Source: Agapetus fuscipes (Eukaryota; Arthropoda; Insecta; Trichoptera; Glossosomatidae). Taken from it: DNA of 64,000 bases. The notes beneath the pieces were generated by a model, which saw only the letters and a program-made list of their open reading frames with translations, searched no databases and had not been told where the DNA came from. The stretch's first letter is position 1; each line of letters opens with the position of its first letter. The position numbers and the translations under genes are program-made. This document shows, piece by piece, positions 1 to 8,950 of the stretch. The DNA lies in assembly GCA_951799405.1 (NCBI GenBank), contig OX637361.1:11444170-11508169 (forward strand). The letters are read 5' to 3'.

Positions 1-232
1 ATTGTTAAATGAAAATGTAATCTGTACCTACTGCCTAGAGCAGTGGAGGGCAAACTTTTTCAATGCGGGGCCAGAAAGTTTTAGAAATTTCAAAATAGGG
101 CCAGAATTATAGGAAAAATGCATTTTGTGTTGAAACTTTTCATCATTATTTATTGTTTTTTTTTTTTTTTTTTAATCCTGCGCGGGAGACTCCCTAGATT
201 CTAGAGACTCTAAGGGTCTATTACACTTGTTG

Positions 233-478
233 CAGTGCCGCAGAGGCGTACGAGCTTGGTTGTCGCTACAAAGCACCAATACTCAAGCAAGACCCAGTTT
301 CTCTAAGTCTGGATGGACCTTTGGTGACCGGTCATTGGTAAAGGTTTATGAATTTTTCAATCCAGCGAAGACCAAATTTGAAAATATAAATGGTATATTT
401 TTTGTGCTTCGCCGGGATTCGAACCCACATCCTTCCCATTCAGAGTCCGCAGTGCTACCACTGAGCTACGAACCGGTC
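233..478 (-). repeat. tRNA-derived SINE, family B, copy 1
   Basis: Read on the minus strand, this begins with a tRNA-like head with A-box-like AGCTCAGTGGT and B-box-like GGTTCGAATCC. The body contains GACCGGTCACCAAAGGTCCATCC-like sequence and ends near the word CAAGCTCGT. Related copies lie near 21.2, 22.4 and 56.8 kb and share the body. The tRNA-like head is seen directly; transcription by RNA polymerase III is inferred. The open frame through it has no coding signal. Confidence 0.75.
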
Positions 479-749
479 AAAGTATTGCATATTACTTATT
501 ATTAGTTAAATTTGTATACCTGACGATGATATATTATCGAAAACGTTTGTAAAATTAAATACTTATAATCGTGAAAATACAAAACAGTGTTTTGATTTGA
601 ATCTTTAAATAAAATAAATAAAATATTATTAAATATTACAGTTAAACTTTTATTCGATGGCCCAGCCATGGGAGGCGTGCGAGACACATGAAATTGTCTT
701 TGATTTGTCATAATATTTTCGAATGCAGGTTCGAGCTGTGATGAAGTAA

Positions 750-1050
750 GTTTCAGCGGTCAAACACTTTTCATGGGAGCGAACACTAAGATCAGCAGAG
801 AACGGAGCGGAAACCCTGCTAAATGAACCTAGAAGAAAAATTGCCACTGTTTTCGGAGACCGTGCTTTTGCGGTGGCCGGCCCTGCGACCTGGAATCAAC
901 TACCACCAGAAATCCGGAGGTCTAAGACGATTGAGGACCTAAAGAGGAGGATGAAGATTTTTTTTTTCGCCCAGTAAAATACTAAGCGCCCTTGAAGTGA
1001 CATTGAGTTACGAAACGGCGCTGATAAAGAAATCATCATCATCATCATCA
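750..1050 (+). pseudogene. LINE 3' fragment, reverse transcriptase C-terminus
   Basis: The frame at about 789-978 encodes FGDRAFAVAGPATWNQLPPE, the tail of CR1/L2-type non-LTR reverse transcriptases, ending at a TAA. A conserved 3' piece GAAACGGCGCTGATAAAG and a TCATCA run follow. The same tail occurs near 34.0 kb and, reversed, near 19.0 kb. Only the 3' end is present, as expected for a 5'-truncated LINE copy. Confidence 0.75.
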
Positions 1051-1207
1051 GCCTGAAAAGGTGTTCATCAGTAAGTCGGTTTCTGATTGAGTTTTTCCAC
1101 AAATTCATGGCCGAACCATGAACTACGCGGCTAGTCTAGCTGGCTCCTTTATCTATGCGTCTATTCTTCTAATAAGAAGATTCTACTCTTTTAACGTTTC
1201 GCGGGTT

Positions 1208-1532
1208 TCCTTGACTTACAGGTTGGTATGAGGCTGACCACCCATACTGTAAAAAATGGTCACTCTGCCAATGTCACCCCTGTTTCAGGGAAGGTCGGCC
1301 AGAGTTGCAGGGCCTACGTTCATTTGAGGTTGGGTTTTTATATTGTAGGTCCACATGCGGCATGTGTGAGCGCGAAATTACGCGTGTCGTGTATGTATGT
1401 GTCAGAAGAACCCACAGCACATGGACGCTCATGCAAAGCTATATATTTTCTCAAGTGGCGAAAGGCCTTCCCGTGCATTTAATATGAATCTCAAATGATA
1501 CATATCTTTGCAACTAAGATTTAGATTTAGAT
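1208..1532 (+). repeat. RTE-like LINE 3'-tail module (copy 1)
   Basis: Starts at TTCCTTGACTTACAGG, carries the hairpin CCCTGTTTCAGGG and the palindrome CACATGCGGCATGTG, and ends in an AGATTTAGATTTAG tail. About 27 copies or fragments occur in the window on both strands. The module forms the 3' UTR of two longer copies that still encode the RTE-type C-terminus (31.4 and 52.9 kb). This copy contains an extra divergent segment at about 1395-1475. Confidence 0.8.
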
Positions 1533-2050
1533 ACCTACTATTCATGTCGAAAAAATCGTCAGCAGGCCTGATTAAATGCTTTCGCGTTCCGGAGATGGCC
1601 CGCGGGCCGTACTTTGCCCGTCACTGGTCTAGAGTTTTATCAATGTTGCACGTTTGAGAATTAAAAGGGTTGACATTTAAAACAAAATATAAAAACATGG
1701 GTAAAAAATGGAGGAAATAAGGGAATAGATAATATAATCTATGTCCCAAATACATATTAATATTCGCTCGTACCTACACGTGCTTCATGTGTAGGTACGT
1801 AAAAATAAATCATGTTTCGAATGAATATCAAACCTGCAATAAGGCACACAAGCATTCGCTTTCGCCTGAGGGTTAGAGAAAAAAAAAATCTTGCGCGCTT
1901 TTCCCTAAAACTGGGGTGACATGAAGTGTACCTATGTTATAAAGGTATTTTCATATTTTTTACACGTTTAAGAAGAGTTAATCCTGAATAAGTTCGCACA
2001 TACATAATATGGTGCATGTAAATTTATAAAAATAATATTTGTTCAAGAAC
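1533..2050. other. AT-rich stretch without recognised gene
   Basis: No ORF of note. It holds a short inverted pair of TAGGTACGT-type words near 1770-1800 and ends at TAATC pentamer repeats that are the tail of the next module. I see nothing else. Confidence 0.5.
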
Positions 2051-2051
2051 T

Positions 2052-2560
2052 AATCTAATCTAATCTAATCTAAGCTGCAAAGATATATATCATTTAAGAT
2101 TTATATTAATGCATTCCCACAAGCAGATATGTATAATTTCGCGCTAATGTGGACCTACAATATAAAAATCCAATCTCAAATGAACATAAGCCTTGCAACT
2201 CTTGCCGTCCTTCCCTGAAACAGGGGTGACATTGGCAAAGTGAACCAATTTTTTACAGTATGGGTGGTCAGCCGCATAACAACCTATAAGTCAAGGAACA
2301 TACATGACAAATTACATTTTTTTTAAATCAATAAATAACAATATATACATGGACATAAAAAACTAAATCATAGAACCAATTTTACTTTACCAAACCCCAG
2401 CCGCCAACATCACAGATCAACCGCCATTTCTTTCTATCCTTACATACTTCTTTCATTTCCTCCAGAGTCATAACCTTCTTCATACAAGCTCTTCTTTTAT
2501 TATGACTCTGGATATTCCATTCATTCGCAATTTCGGCAATTTTCAACTAAATTAATGCTT
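2052..2560 (-). pseudogene. RTE-like LINE 3' end: RT C-terminus plus 3' UTR
   Basis: On the minus strand the right part (about 2400-2560) encodes the conserved RTE-type tail (SHNKRRACMKKVMTLEEMKE-like, then DRKKWRLI). It is followed by the 3' UTR and the tail module ending in a TAATC array at 2052-2075. It matches the plus-strand copies at 52.9 and 31.4 kb. This is a 5'-truncated, non-functional copy. Confidence 0.75.
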
Positions 2561-2929
2561 ATAACCAAAAGCGGTAACCTCCGATTTGTTAAGAAAATGA
2601 AAATGATACGGAGACAGAAATGACATTCACTCTCTTAGTTCACATTTAACTTATTTTTAAAAATAATCCTAAATCACCGCTCTTGATTTTATACGACTGA
2701 AATCTAGGCCTAACTAGATGACAATAATAAGGTACCTACATAAAAAAAAGCTTAAAAAAAATCTATTTAAAGAAGACAATAAGTTTATACAAAATATACC
2801 ATAAAATTATGAATGAATAAGCCACCAGCATTATCTAAACTAAGTACTCAAAGGAAGAATTAATAATACCATTTAACGTATATTATTTTTGTCTTTTACA
2901 CTTCTTTTCCTATTTCCAATAAACCTGTA
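2561..2929. other. AT-rich spacer
   Basis: No gene, repeat or RNA signal recognised. Confidence 0.4.
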
Positions 2930-3262
2930 GTCCGGTCGATAGCTCAGTGGTAGAGTGCTTGCATTCCATGCCGAAAGCTCGGGTTCGAATCCCACCGAGG
3001 GTGTCAGAAATGATATCCCGTTTCGGTGTTTATTTCAAACCCCAAAATAAAATACCGGCAAGGCTTACTCAGCCTTCACAAGAAATGAGTACCAGCACTC
3101 TCTCGGGAGCTGGGAAACCTCCACTTCAACTGAAGTGGTTGGCGTAAGGCCGGCCCCCTTACCTGTAAAAATAAATAGGTTCAACTCGCCACATGCGACC
3201 CCTTCGGGGATAACGCGGCAAGAAGTTACACTATATGTGTAGCTTAGTTGCGTTTTTTTTTT
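2930..3262 (+). repeat. tRNA-derived SINE, family A, full-length copy
   Basis: The tRNA-like head (about 2930-3003) has A-box ATAGCTCAGTGGTAGAG and B-box GGTTCGAATCC. The body has a self-complementary CACTTCAACTGAAGTG, then GGCCGGCCCCCTTACCTG, the CGACCCCTTCGGGG hairpin, and an end at GCTTAGTTGCG plus T-run. Ten further copies or fragments lie in the window. The body is far more conserved than the flanks. The tRNA-like part cannot be a working tRNA because the aminoacyl-stem ends do not pair cleanly. Confidence 0.85.
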
Positions 3263-3701
3263 AAAACCACGTTAAAAATTTTTTTTGAATATGAACATTT
3301 TCTTATTTCTCAAATATTTTTCATAATAATAAAATTTACGCACAGCAAAGATTATAAAAAGAAAACAATTTCCTTTAATAGGCTCTCTTTACTCAGACAT
3401 GTTTCTTTATGATATTGATTGGTTGTTAAATGTACGTAGAAAAACACGATTTTCTTTTGTTTTTATGATCGCAAGGTACATAAGTTTACAAAGCCGCCAT
3501 TTTCTTTATTATCATGGAAAATTATCTTCAAAAATGAATATTTTTGTTGGAAAAATCCATCGTAACGAATTCCACGAACAGCTTTCATAATAAAAATGTA
3601 AATATAATAATAAAAATGAAAAAAAAAATATTAGAAGATTTTCTTAGAATACACACATATTATGTTGTAATATTATTATTATATTAAAAAAAAAACATGA
3701 T
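3263..3701. other. AT-rich spacer
   Basis: Contains A- and T-runs and ATT repeats (about 3660-3690). The short open frame at 3399-3590 has no recognisable content. Confidence 0.4.
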
Positions 3702-3738
3702 AGTCCTGAAGATGCCTTGTAGGCGAAAGTGCTAGACA
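3702..3738 (+). ncRNA. Hammerhead ribozyme motif, Penelope type
   Basis: Order of parts: stem I GTC, core CTGAAGA (3706-3712), stem II GCC/GGC, GAAA (3725-3728), a loopless stem III (A-U, G-C, U-G), cleavage-site A at 3734, then GAC closing stem I. It is followed by AATAAAATTTT and GGACTTTCACTGTGTTAA, which recur beside the other motifs. Hammerheads with minimal stem III are known in terminal repeats of Penelope-like elements. Activity is inferred, and stem I is only 3 bp. Confidence 0.65.
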
Positions 3739-4064
3739 GAAATAAAATTTTAAAAGTGAATCAAAACTTTGTTTATTTAATTAATATACAATGGACTTTC
3801 ACTGTGTTAACCACCAAAACCCTAAAAATTATTTAAAAAAAACATTATGAAAAAAACGTTTTTATTATTGTAAATTTAAATTCAATTTACTTTAAAAGTT
3901 AGCGAAATTAACTTTTATGTATTTAATACGCTTAGTTCAATATTAAAGCAAAATTGTTTTTACAATTCTCGTCTTATCCAAGTCTTAATAGCGGCAAGGT
4001 TTACTAATATTTTTTCTGTTTAACTGTTATAATGAGACAATTCTACTTGTCGGACAAAATTTCG

Positions 4065-4444
4065 ATCCCGTTGTTTTTAAAAATATGTTTCTTATACTTT
4101 ATGGCCTTAGTAAACGAGTGACATTAATAAATAAAAATCACGCGTGTTAAATAATTTTTTATCTTAATTTTAAAGTTATTTTTTTTTATACAACTTAAAA
4201 AATGACGCCACGAAAAAATAATCAAAAAAACTCGTTTTTTTTTTTTGCTAGCATTTTGTTGTTTTGTATTTTGGAAATATTTTTTTGATTATTTTTTCGT
4301 GGCGTCATTTTTTAAGTTTTATAAAAAAAATAACTTTAAAATAAGATAATAAAAAATTATTTAACACGCGAGATTTTTTTTTTAATGTCACTCGCTTACT
4401 AAGGCCATAAAGTATAAGAAACATATTTTTAAAAACAACGGGAT
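4065..4444. repeat. Long inverted repeat (foldback), about 160-bp arms
   Basis: The left arm begins ATCCCGTTGTTTTTAAAAAT and the right arm ends with its reverse complement at 4444. The arms run inward through TGACGCCACGAAAAAATAAT to a T-rich loop at about 4230-4280. Arm identity is high with small indels. A diverged single arm recurs near 26515-26640. No transposase is present; it is either a non-autonomous foldback/MITE or a template-switch duplication. Confidence 0.75.
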
Positions 4445-4560
4445 TTTTTTTTTGACCGGAGTGAATGCCGATGCCTTCACCTGTGAATTTTTTTTTTTGA
4501 TAGAACATTGTGTCTGCAGCGTATACTACTCGTATCAAATGTGTATAGCCCAGTGATGTA

Positions 4561-4826
4561 TTAATCTAATCTAATCTAATCTAATCTAAGTTGCAAATAT
4601 ATGTTACATTGGGGATTCACATTATACGCATTCTCACAAGCAAACACGTAGGTATAAGTTCGCGCTTGCACATGCCACATGTGAACCTACAATTTAAAAA
4701 CAATCTCAAATGAACATAAGCCCTGCAACTCTTGCCGACCTTCCGTGAAACAGGGGTAACATTGGTAAAGTGAACCATTTTTTACAGTATGGGTGGTCAG
4801 CCTCATACCAACCTATAAGTCAAGGA
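4561..4826 (-). repeat. RTE-like LINE 3'-tail module
   Basis: Minus-strand copy. It has a TAATC pentamer array at 4561-4586 (tail), then TTGCAAATATATG, the GCACATGCCACATGTGAACC region, CCGTGAAACAGGGG and CCTCATACCAACCTATAAGTCAAGG at its 5' end. Confidence 0.85.
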
Positions 4827-5024
4827 TTTGAACATTGAATGTTATCTTTTCGTACCCACTACCATTCAATTATTTAGCTCCACACTGTAAGCCCAAGACT
4901 TTGTAGTCATAAAAATCGTCAACTACATTGGTTTCTCTTCTTCTTCTCCTTCTTGACTAAGATCTTTTTTTATAAACTCTCCGTCTGATAAAGCTGTCAG
5001 ACTGACGTATCAGGCATACATTAA

Positions 5025-5215
5025 GTATTCTGCTGAAATTCTATATTTTCTAGCTTTCTCTATCTTGCGTTTTGACACTCGATAAAAACATATGCCATGG
5101 CCCATGATGCTTAAAAATAATGTCTGTTTTCTTTCAAAATTAACCAAATTACCGATTAAAGCAATGAAAACGCGTGCGCACACTTTCCACGCAGAATGTA
5201 ATTTTAGATATTTTC
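5025..5215 (-). repeat. Dispersed repeat shared with 19120-19270
   Basis: Both places share TATATTTTCTAGCTTTCTCTAT-like sequence, a CATATGCC region, TTTCTTTCAAAAT and a GCGCACACTTTCCACGCAG-like end. At 19 kb the repeat directly abuts a LINE RT C-terminus, so it may be part of that LINE family. No function assigned. Confidence 0.55.
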
Positions 5216-5572
5216 TAGGATTTCTCACGTTTGTCTGTTAGCTATGAAATCACACTCGAAGCATCTTTGTTCTCTTTCTAACTAAGGAATATTTGGAGCA
5301 CACGAATAGAGTTCTACATTTGTTGATAATTTTTAATGTGTTTTATTATTTTTAGTGATGTCAAGTTGCTGACGTAATCTATCAGGAGTCGATAATATGG
5401 TAGTCGGTGTGTTTGCCTGTAGTACATGATTGATATATCCGCAAACACTCTGGCACAAGAACTATTTACTCTCTTACAATACATGCCAGCCTGATACATA
5501 GGTACTTCAGCGCTTTAAAATAGCGCTGATAAACAAGAAAAATATTAGCTACGCGGAATAAGTATCAGATAC

Positions 5573-5975
5573 TGTTATGAATTATGATCTTAGTTGGGTT
5601 CTTTGAATCAAACTGCAATTTATTTTTCAAGTTTTATTTTACACCATATACTGATTTCTAGTTCTTGGCTCATCGACTTCACGGCTCAATGTTTCAATCG
5701 ACTCTGGTCCCTCACACAATTGCGGTCCAAATATATAGCGTCTAAACGGATGCCTCTCGCATATTCCAGACCCTTCTTTGAACTGGGTGGGAGGTGGTGG
5801 GAGAGTGCCTTCTTTAGTGAACCTATCCACATGCCGCTGGATTGTTCCATACTATTCTAGTTACGCGTACCAACGACTACGTGCCTGGGCACATGCATAC
5901 ATTCAAACTCACAGTAGACTATACTAGAGGCGGACACACACACATAAGCAAGCCACGCAAAGGTTCATAATATAA
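5573..5975 (-). repeat. LTR-like repeat, minus orientation
   Basis: Read on the minus strand it ends in ATAACA at 5573. It contains GGCACGTAGT near its start, a TATATTTGGACCGC region, and AGTCGATTGAAACATTGAGC followed by a long AAATAAATT stretch. Related blocks occur at 6.0-6.8, 12.0-12.4, 18.45 and 34.1 kb. I infer a solo LTR of an unidentified element; no internal region is attached. Confidence 0.5.
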
Positions 5976-6041
5976 TACTTTGAATCTCATTTATTCGAAA
6001 TATTTATGTATTCATTTTAACTAAGGGAAAAATTTACATAC

Positions 6042-6305
6042 TGTTATGATTTACGGGTTCAATTTAATAAAAATTGTGGTTATTTAATTTGCACAATTTA
6101 TTTCACATATGGGTCACATTCGGTTCGTACACAGAGTTGCTTTTGAACTGTATAGCTCGACGGCTCGGATACTAGTTCTGCTACAAAGAATCTCAGTCTC
6201 TATATATAAGCGAAAATAAGGGTTATTCTCAATACATTGAGAACTGACACGTGCGAGATTTTGCCAGAACTTTCTACTTAGAATATACGAGTTAACACTC
6301 ACACA
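6042..6305 (-). repeat. LTR-like repeat fragment, minus orientation
   Basis: Starts TGTTATGATTTAC. On the minus strand it shows a TATATATAGAGACTGAG promoter-like element followed about 100 bp later by GAAATAAATTGTGC, the TATA/AATAAA layout of an LTR. It faces the plus-strand copy at 6329-6773, so the pair has inverted ends. Confidence 0.5.
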
Positions 6306-6328
6306 ATGTCAAACAAAACCAAATACAT

Positions 6329-6773
6329 TATTAAAATACCTACGCACGTAGTTTGCTGGTGTGCGTAACCGGAGTAGTGTCAAACAGCTAGTATAATAAT
6401 GAAATGAATGGTGGTAGACTGCTCTGGTATAATCCATTATGGGAGTGTTGGTACGTGAGCCTAAGCACGCTGGATGTGTGTGTGTGTGTGTGTGTGTGTG
6501 TGGAAAAATTCACTAAAGAAGAATCTGGAATACACGAGAAACGTCGATATTAGCTGAATAAATATGTAATTGTAATTGGACTATCATGTCCGTTAATAAA
6601 AAATAAAAAATAAAATATATGATTAGCAATGGTGCGGAGGAGCAGCGTCGCTTGAAACACTGTGACGCAAAGTCGATAAAGCTAGAGCAAGAAGAGTTAT
6701 CAGTATATTGTAAATCGTTATTGTGCAAAATAAATTTTGTTAAATAAATAAATCGCCCAGTAAAATCATAACA
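6329..6773 (+). repeat. LTR-like repeat, plus orientation
   Basis: Runs from CACGTAGTTTGCTGG to GTAAAATCATAACA (ending 6773). It contains AAAGTCGATAAAGCTAGAGC and CAAAATAAATTTTG. A (TG)n microsatellite lies at 6475-6501. Together with 6042-6305 the outer ends are inverted copies, which suggests two adjacent LTR fragments in opposite orientation. Confidence 0.5.
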
Positions 6774-6939
6774 ATATAAAAGTATTGAATACTTTTAGCT
6801 GTATCTTTAAGTATCTGTTTATCCCATCACTAGCCCCTACCCCACCGATTAAGGGTAAGTTTGCAGAGTGATTATCTTATATGTATTATATAATAATAGG
6901 GGAGTTTTACCTACCATTAAAACTCTTATTATGTTTCTA

Positions 6940-7133
6940 TAGATGTCTGGAGTCCATATTATGAGAGAAACAATCACTTTTCCCCTTTTATGTGGTTTTT
7001 TAGTCTATTCCTGGGTCTTTGATTTGCACTTTTTTACACTTTAGGCACTTTCTACTCTATGGTCGCTTTTTCCCCATTTCCTGTTCCCTATTTCCAGTTT
7101 CCCCATAACCCGGTCGCAATTTTTCATAAAGCT
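6940..7133 (+). repeat. DIRS left inverted terminal repeat
   Basis: Reads AGATGTCTGGAGTCCATATT onward to TTTTTCATAAAG and is the reverse complement of 11693-11885 with few or no differences. Outside it the element continues to AATAGGGGAG at 6893, sequence not shared with the right end. Confidence 0.9.
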
Positions 7134-7160
7134 CATAATACACCAGGTAGGGGTTACCTG

Positions 7161-7260
7161 GACTCCAGACATCTATAGAAACATAATAAGAGTTTTAATG
7201 GTAGGTAAAACTCCCCTATTATGTGTTCTGAGAGATGTCTGGAGTCCATATTATGAGAGA
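7161..7260 (+). repeat. DIRS internal complementary region
   Basis: The first part (7161-7221) is the reverse complement of the left outer end (6893-6955). The second part (7221-7260) is the reverse complement of the right outer end (about 11860-11899). The joint CTCCCCTATTATGTGTTCTG equals the two element ends fused over a shared ATTAT, as needed to template circle closure. Confidence 0.9.
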
Positions 7261-7294
7261 TCTGTCTATTATCTCCTGGTGACCGGGGACGTCT

Positions 7295-8932
7295 TTATTT
7301 GATATTAACTGGTTGAAATAGGGAAAGATCTTCTGGAGCTGTATGTTTCAACATCTCTTTCTGATAGTATTTTCTGAAAGTGTTTTCCTTTTTCCAGTTG
7401 CCTCTTTCCAGTATGTTATCTATTGGATTAAGTGATGCGACCGCTGAACGTGTGCTGCCGGGAGTGGCCTCTACTCCTGCTAATTTTAGCGTGTTCTTTA
7501 CCCATCCTCCTATGATTGTTCTTGCAGCTGCCTTCACTTGTACTCGGGTGCTGATGAACAGGTTATAAAGATTTTGTCCTGATCTCCTTTCGCGTGATAG
7601 TTCAATCAGCTTCCTTATCCAGAAGACTGGGTTGACGTTGTGTTCCTTGGATTCCAGAAGTCTCCGATTAGATTGTCGGTGTTTGAGGGTATCTGTTTTT
7701 GATCTAAAGAATGGAATTAACACAATTGATGTGCCTTCGTCGAGAATGTTTCCTTCTGTGATATTTAGCAAGGTCAGATCGTGTACTCTTCTTCCTGAAG
7801 ATAACAGAAGTAAGATTGCCGTTCTACACGCAACTTCATAAAGAGAATCTGATCGAGGAGTGTTCCTGACTAGCCAGTCTCTCACTATCTGCCGATTCCA
7901 CACAGGGGACTTAGGAGGGTTGATCTTTACCATTGCTAGTGCTTTTAATGTTTTTAAATTTAATTTCACTAGGAAATCTGAGCTGAGATTATTTTCCATC
8001 ATTGCGTTGCAGAAGGTTACGATGGCTGACTTGTGTACCAGCATAGTCCTGTATGATAGTTTTTCGTTAATGAACAGTTGCGCTAGATACCTTGCCAATT
8101 GATTAGGAGATGGTGTGTTGGGATGGGTATTATTCGCCAGTATCCAGCGGCACCATCTTTGCCAAGCAGGTTTATATGTGTTGAGTGGGGAAGCTCGCCA
8201 TCCTGACAGGAACAGTCTTTTCTCTTCCGCGTTCCAGGAATTTAAGATACTGTCCCCAGTCCCAATTTTCCACACTTCCATTTCCAGATCCTGAATCCTG
8301 GGTGGTGGATTGCCTGTTGATGTGTTGATTAGTACTGACACCAGGTTCGGTATTTGCATCGGAGGTACGAGTGATCGACGAATTAAGTCTGGACACCAGA
8401 AGACCCTCTGCCACCTCGGGACCACGAGTAGGTAAGTTCCGGTCGCCCCGTTTAGGTGCCTCAGGATCCTCGGTATAAGGTTTGGCGGAGGAAATATCCG
8501 ACCCACATTGTAGAGCCAGTGCCGACTGAAGGCGTTTTGAAAGATTGCGCATGAGTCTGTGGAGTCTCTGGACACGTAAGTTGAACTCATGTGTGCCATG
8601 GTGGATGCGAACAGGTCTATATCTGGTACTCCGAAATGATTGAAAATGGCCTTCGTTGCTGTTGGTAAGAGATGCCACTCTGGAGGGGATCTTCCTCTTG
8701 ATAGGTGATCCGCGTCTCCGTATCTCTCCGGTAGGTACTGCGCTGTTAGCGAGATTTCCCATTGGTCTGCCAGAGTCAACAGATCTCGAGTAAGATTTAG
8801 GAGTGTTTTGGATCTGGTGCCCCCTTCCTTGCGGATGTAGGCGACTACTGTCGTGTTGTCTGATTGTACCAGAATTTCGGAGCCGGAAAGGTCATGCGCT
8901 GTGCGTTGCAGGGTTGCAAAAACAGCGAACAA
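7295..8932 (-). CDS. DIRS Pol C-terminal part: RNase H end and tyrosine recombinase
   Basis: An open 545-residue frame. Residues 1-80 are the second half of RNase H (SDNTTVVAYIRKEGG), followed by the connector typical of DIRS Pol (residues about 85-230). The tyrosine recombinase spans about 230-545, with a core-binding region (WNAEEKRLFLSGWRA onward), first catalytic Arg in SSGRRVHDL, second Arg in GSTRSAVAS, and candidate nucleophile Tyr in TFRKYYQK. The usual His of the HxxR box reads Gly here; I cannot tell whether this is family-wide. The frame continues upstream across a TAG at about 8948 into the RNase H start. The recombinase would integrate the circular DNA form. Confidence 0.85.
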   Translation of the reverse strand: MFAVFATLQRTAHDLSGSEILVQSDNTTVVAYIRKEGGTRSKTLLNLTRDLLTLADQWEISLTAQYLPERYGDADHLSRGRSPPEWHLLPTATKAIFNHFGVPDIDLFASTMAHMSSTYVSRDSTDSCAIFQNAFSRHWLYNVGRIFPPPNLIPRILRHLNGATGTYLLVVPRWQRVFWCPDLIRRSLVPPMQIPNLVSVLINTSTGNPPPRIQDLEMEVWKIGTGDSILNSWNAEEKRLFLSGWRASPLNTYKPAWQRWCRWILANNTHPNTPSPNQLARYLAQLFINEKLSYRTMLVHKSAIVTFCNAMMENNLSSDFLVKLNLKTLKALAMVKINPPKSPVWNRQIVRDWLVRNTPRSDSLYEVACRTAILLLLSSGRRVHDLTLLNITEGNILDEGTSIVLIPFFRSKTDTLKHRQSNRRLLESKEHNVNPVFWIRKLIELSRERRSGQNLYNLFISTRVQVKAAARTIIGGWVKNTLKLAGVEATPGSTRSAVASLNPIDNILERGNWKKENTFRKYYQKEMLKHTAPEDLSLFQPVNIK

Positions 8933-8950
8933 CTCTTTTCGGTTGGAGTG

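Noticed and set aside
502..847. Short frames as host genes
   Set aside because: No domain content, and they overlap LINE fragments. I found no host gene in the window.
2930..3003. tRNA gene-like sequence (and similar ones in SINE A, B, C and D copies)
   Set aside because: A- and B-boxes are present, but the acceptor stem does not close and each is followed by a conserved SINE body. These are tRNA-derived SINE heads, not tRNA genes.
4561..4586. TAATC repeats as telomeric or CRISPR-like arrays
   Set aside because: They occur only as tails of the RTE module, 3-5 units long, with no spacers.
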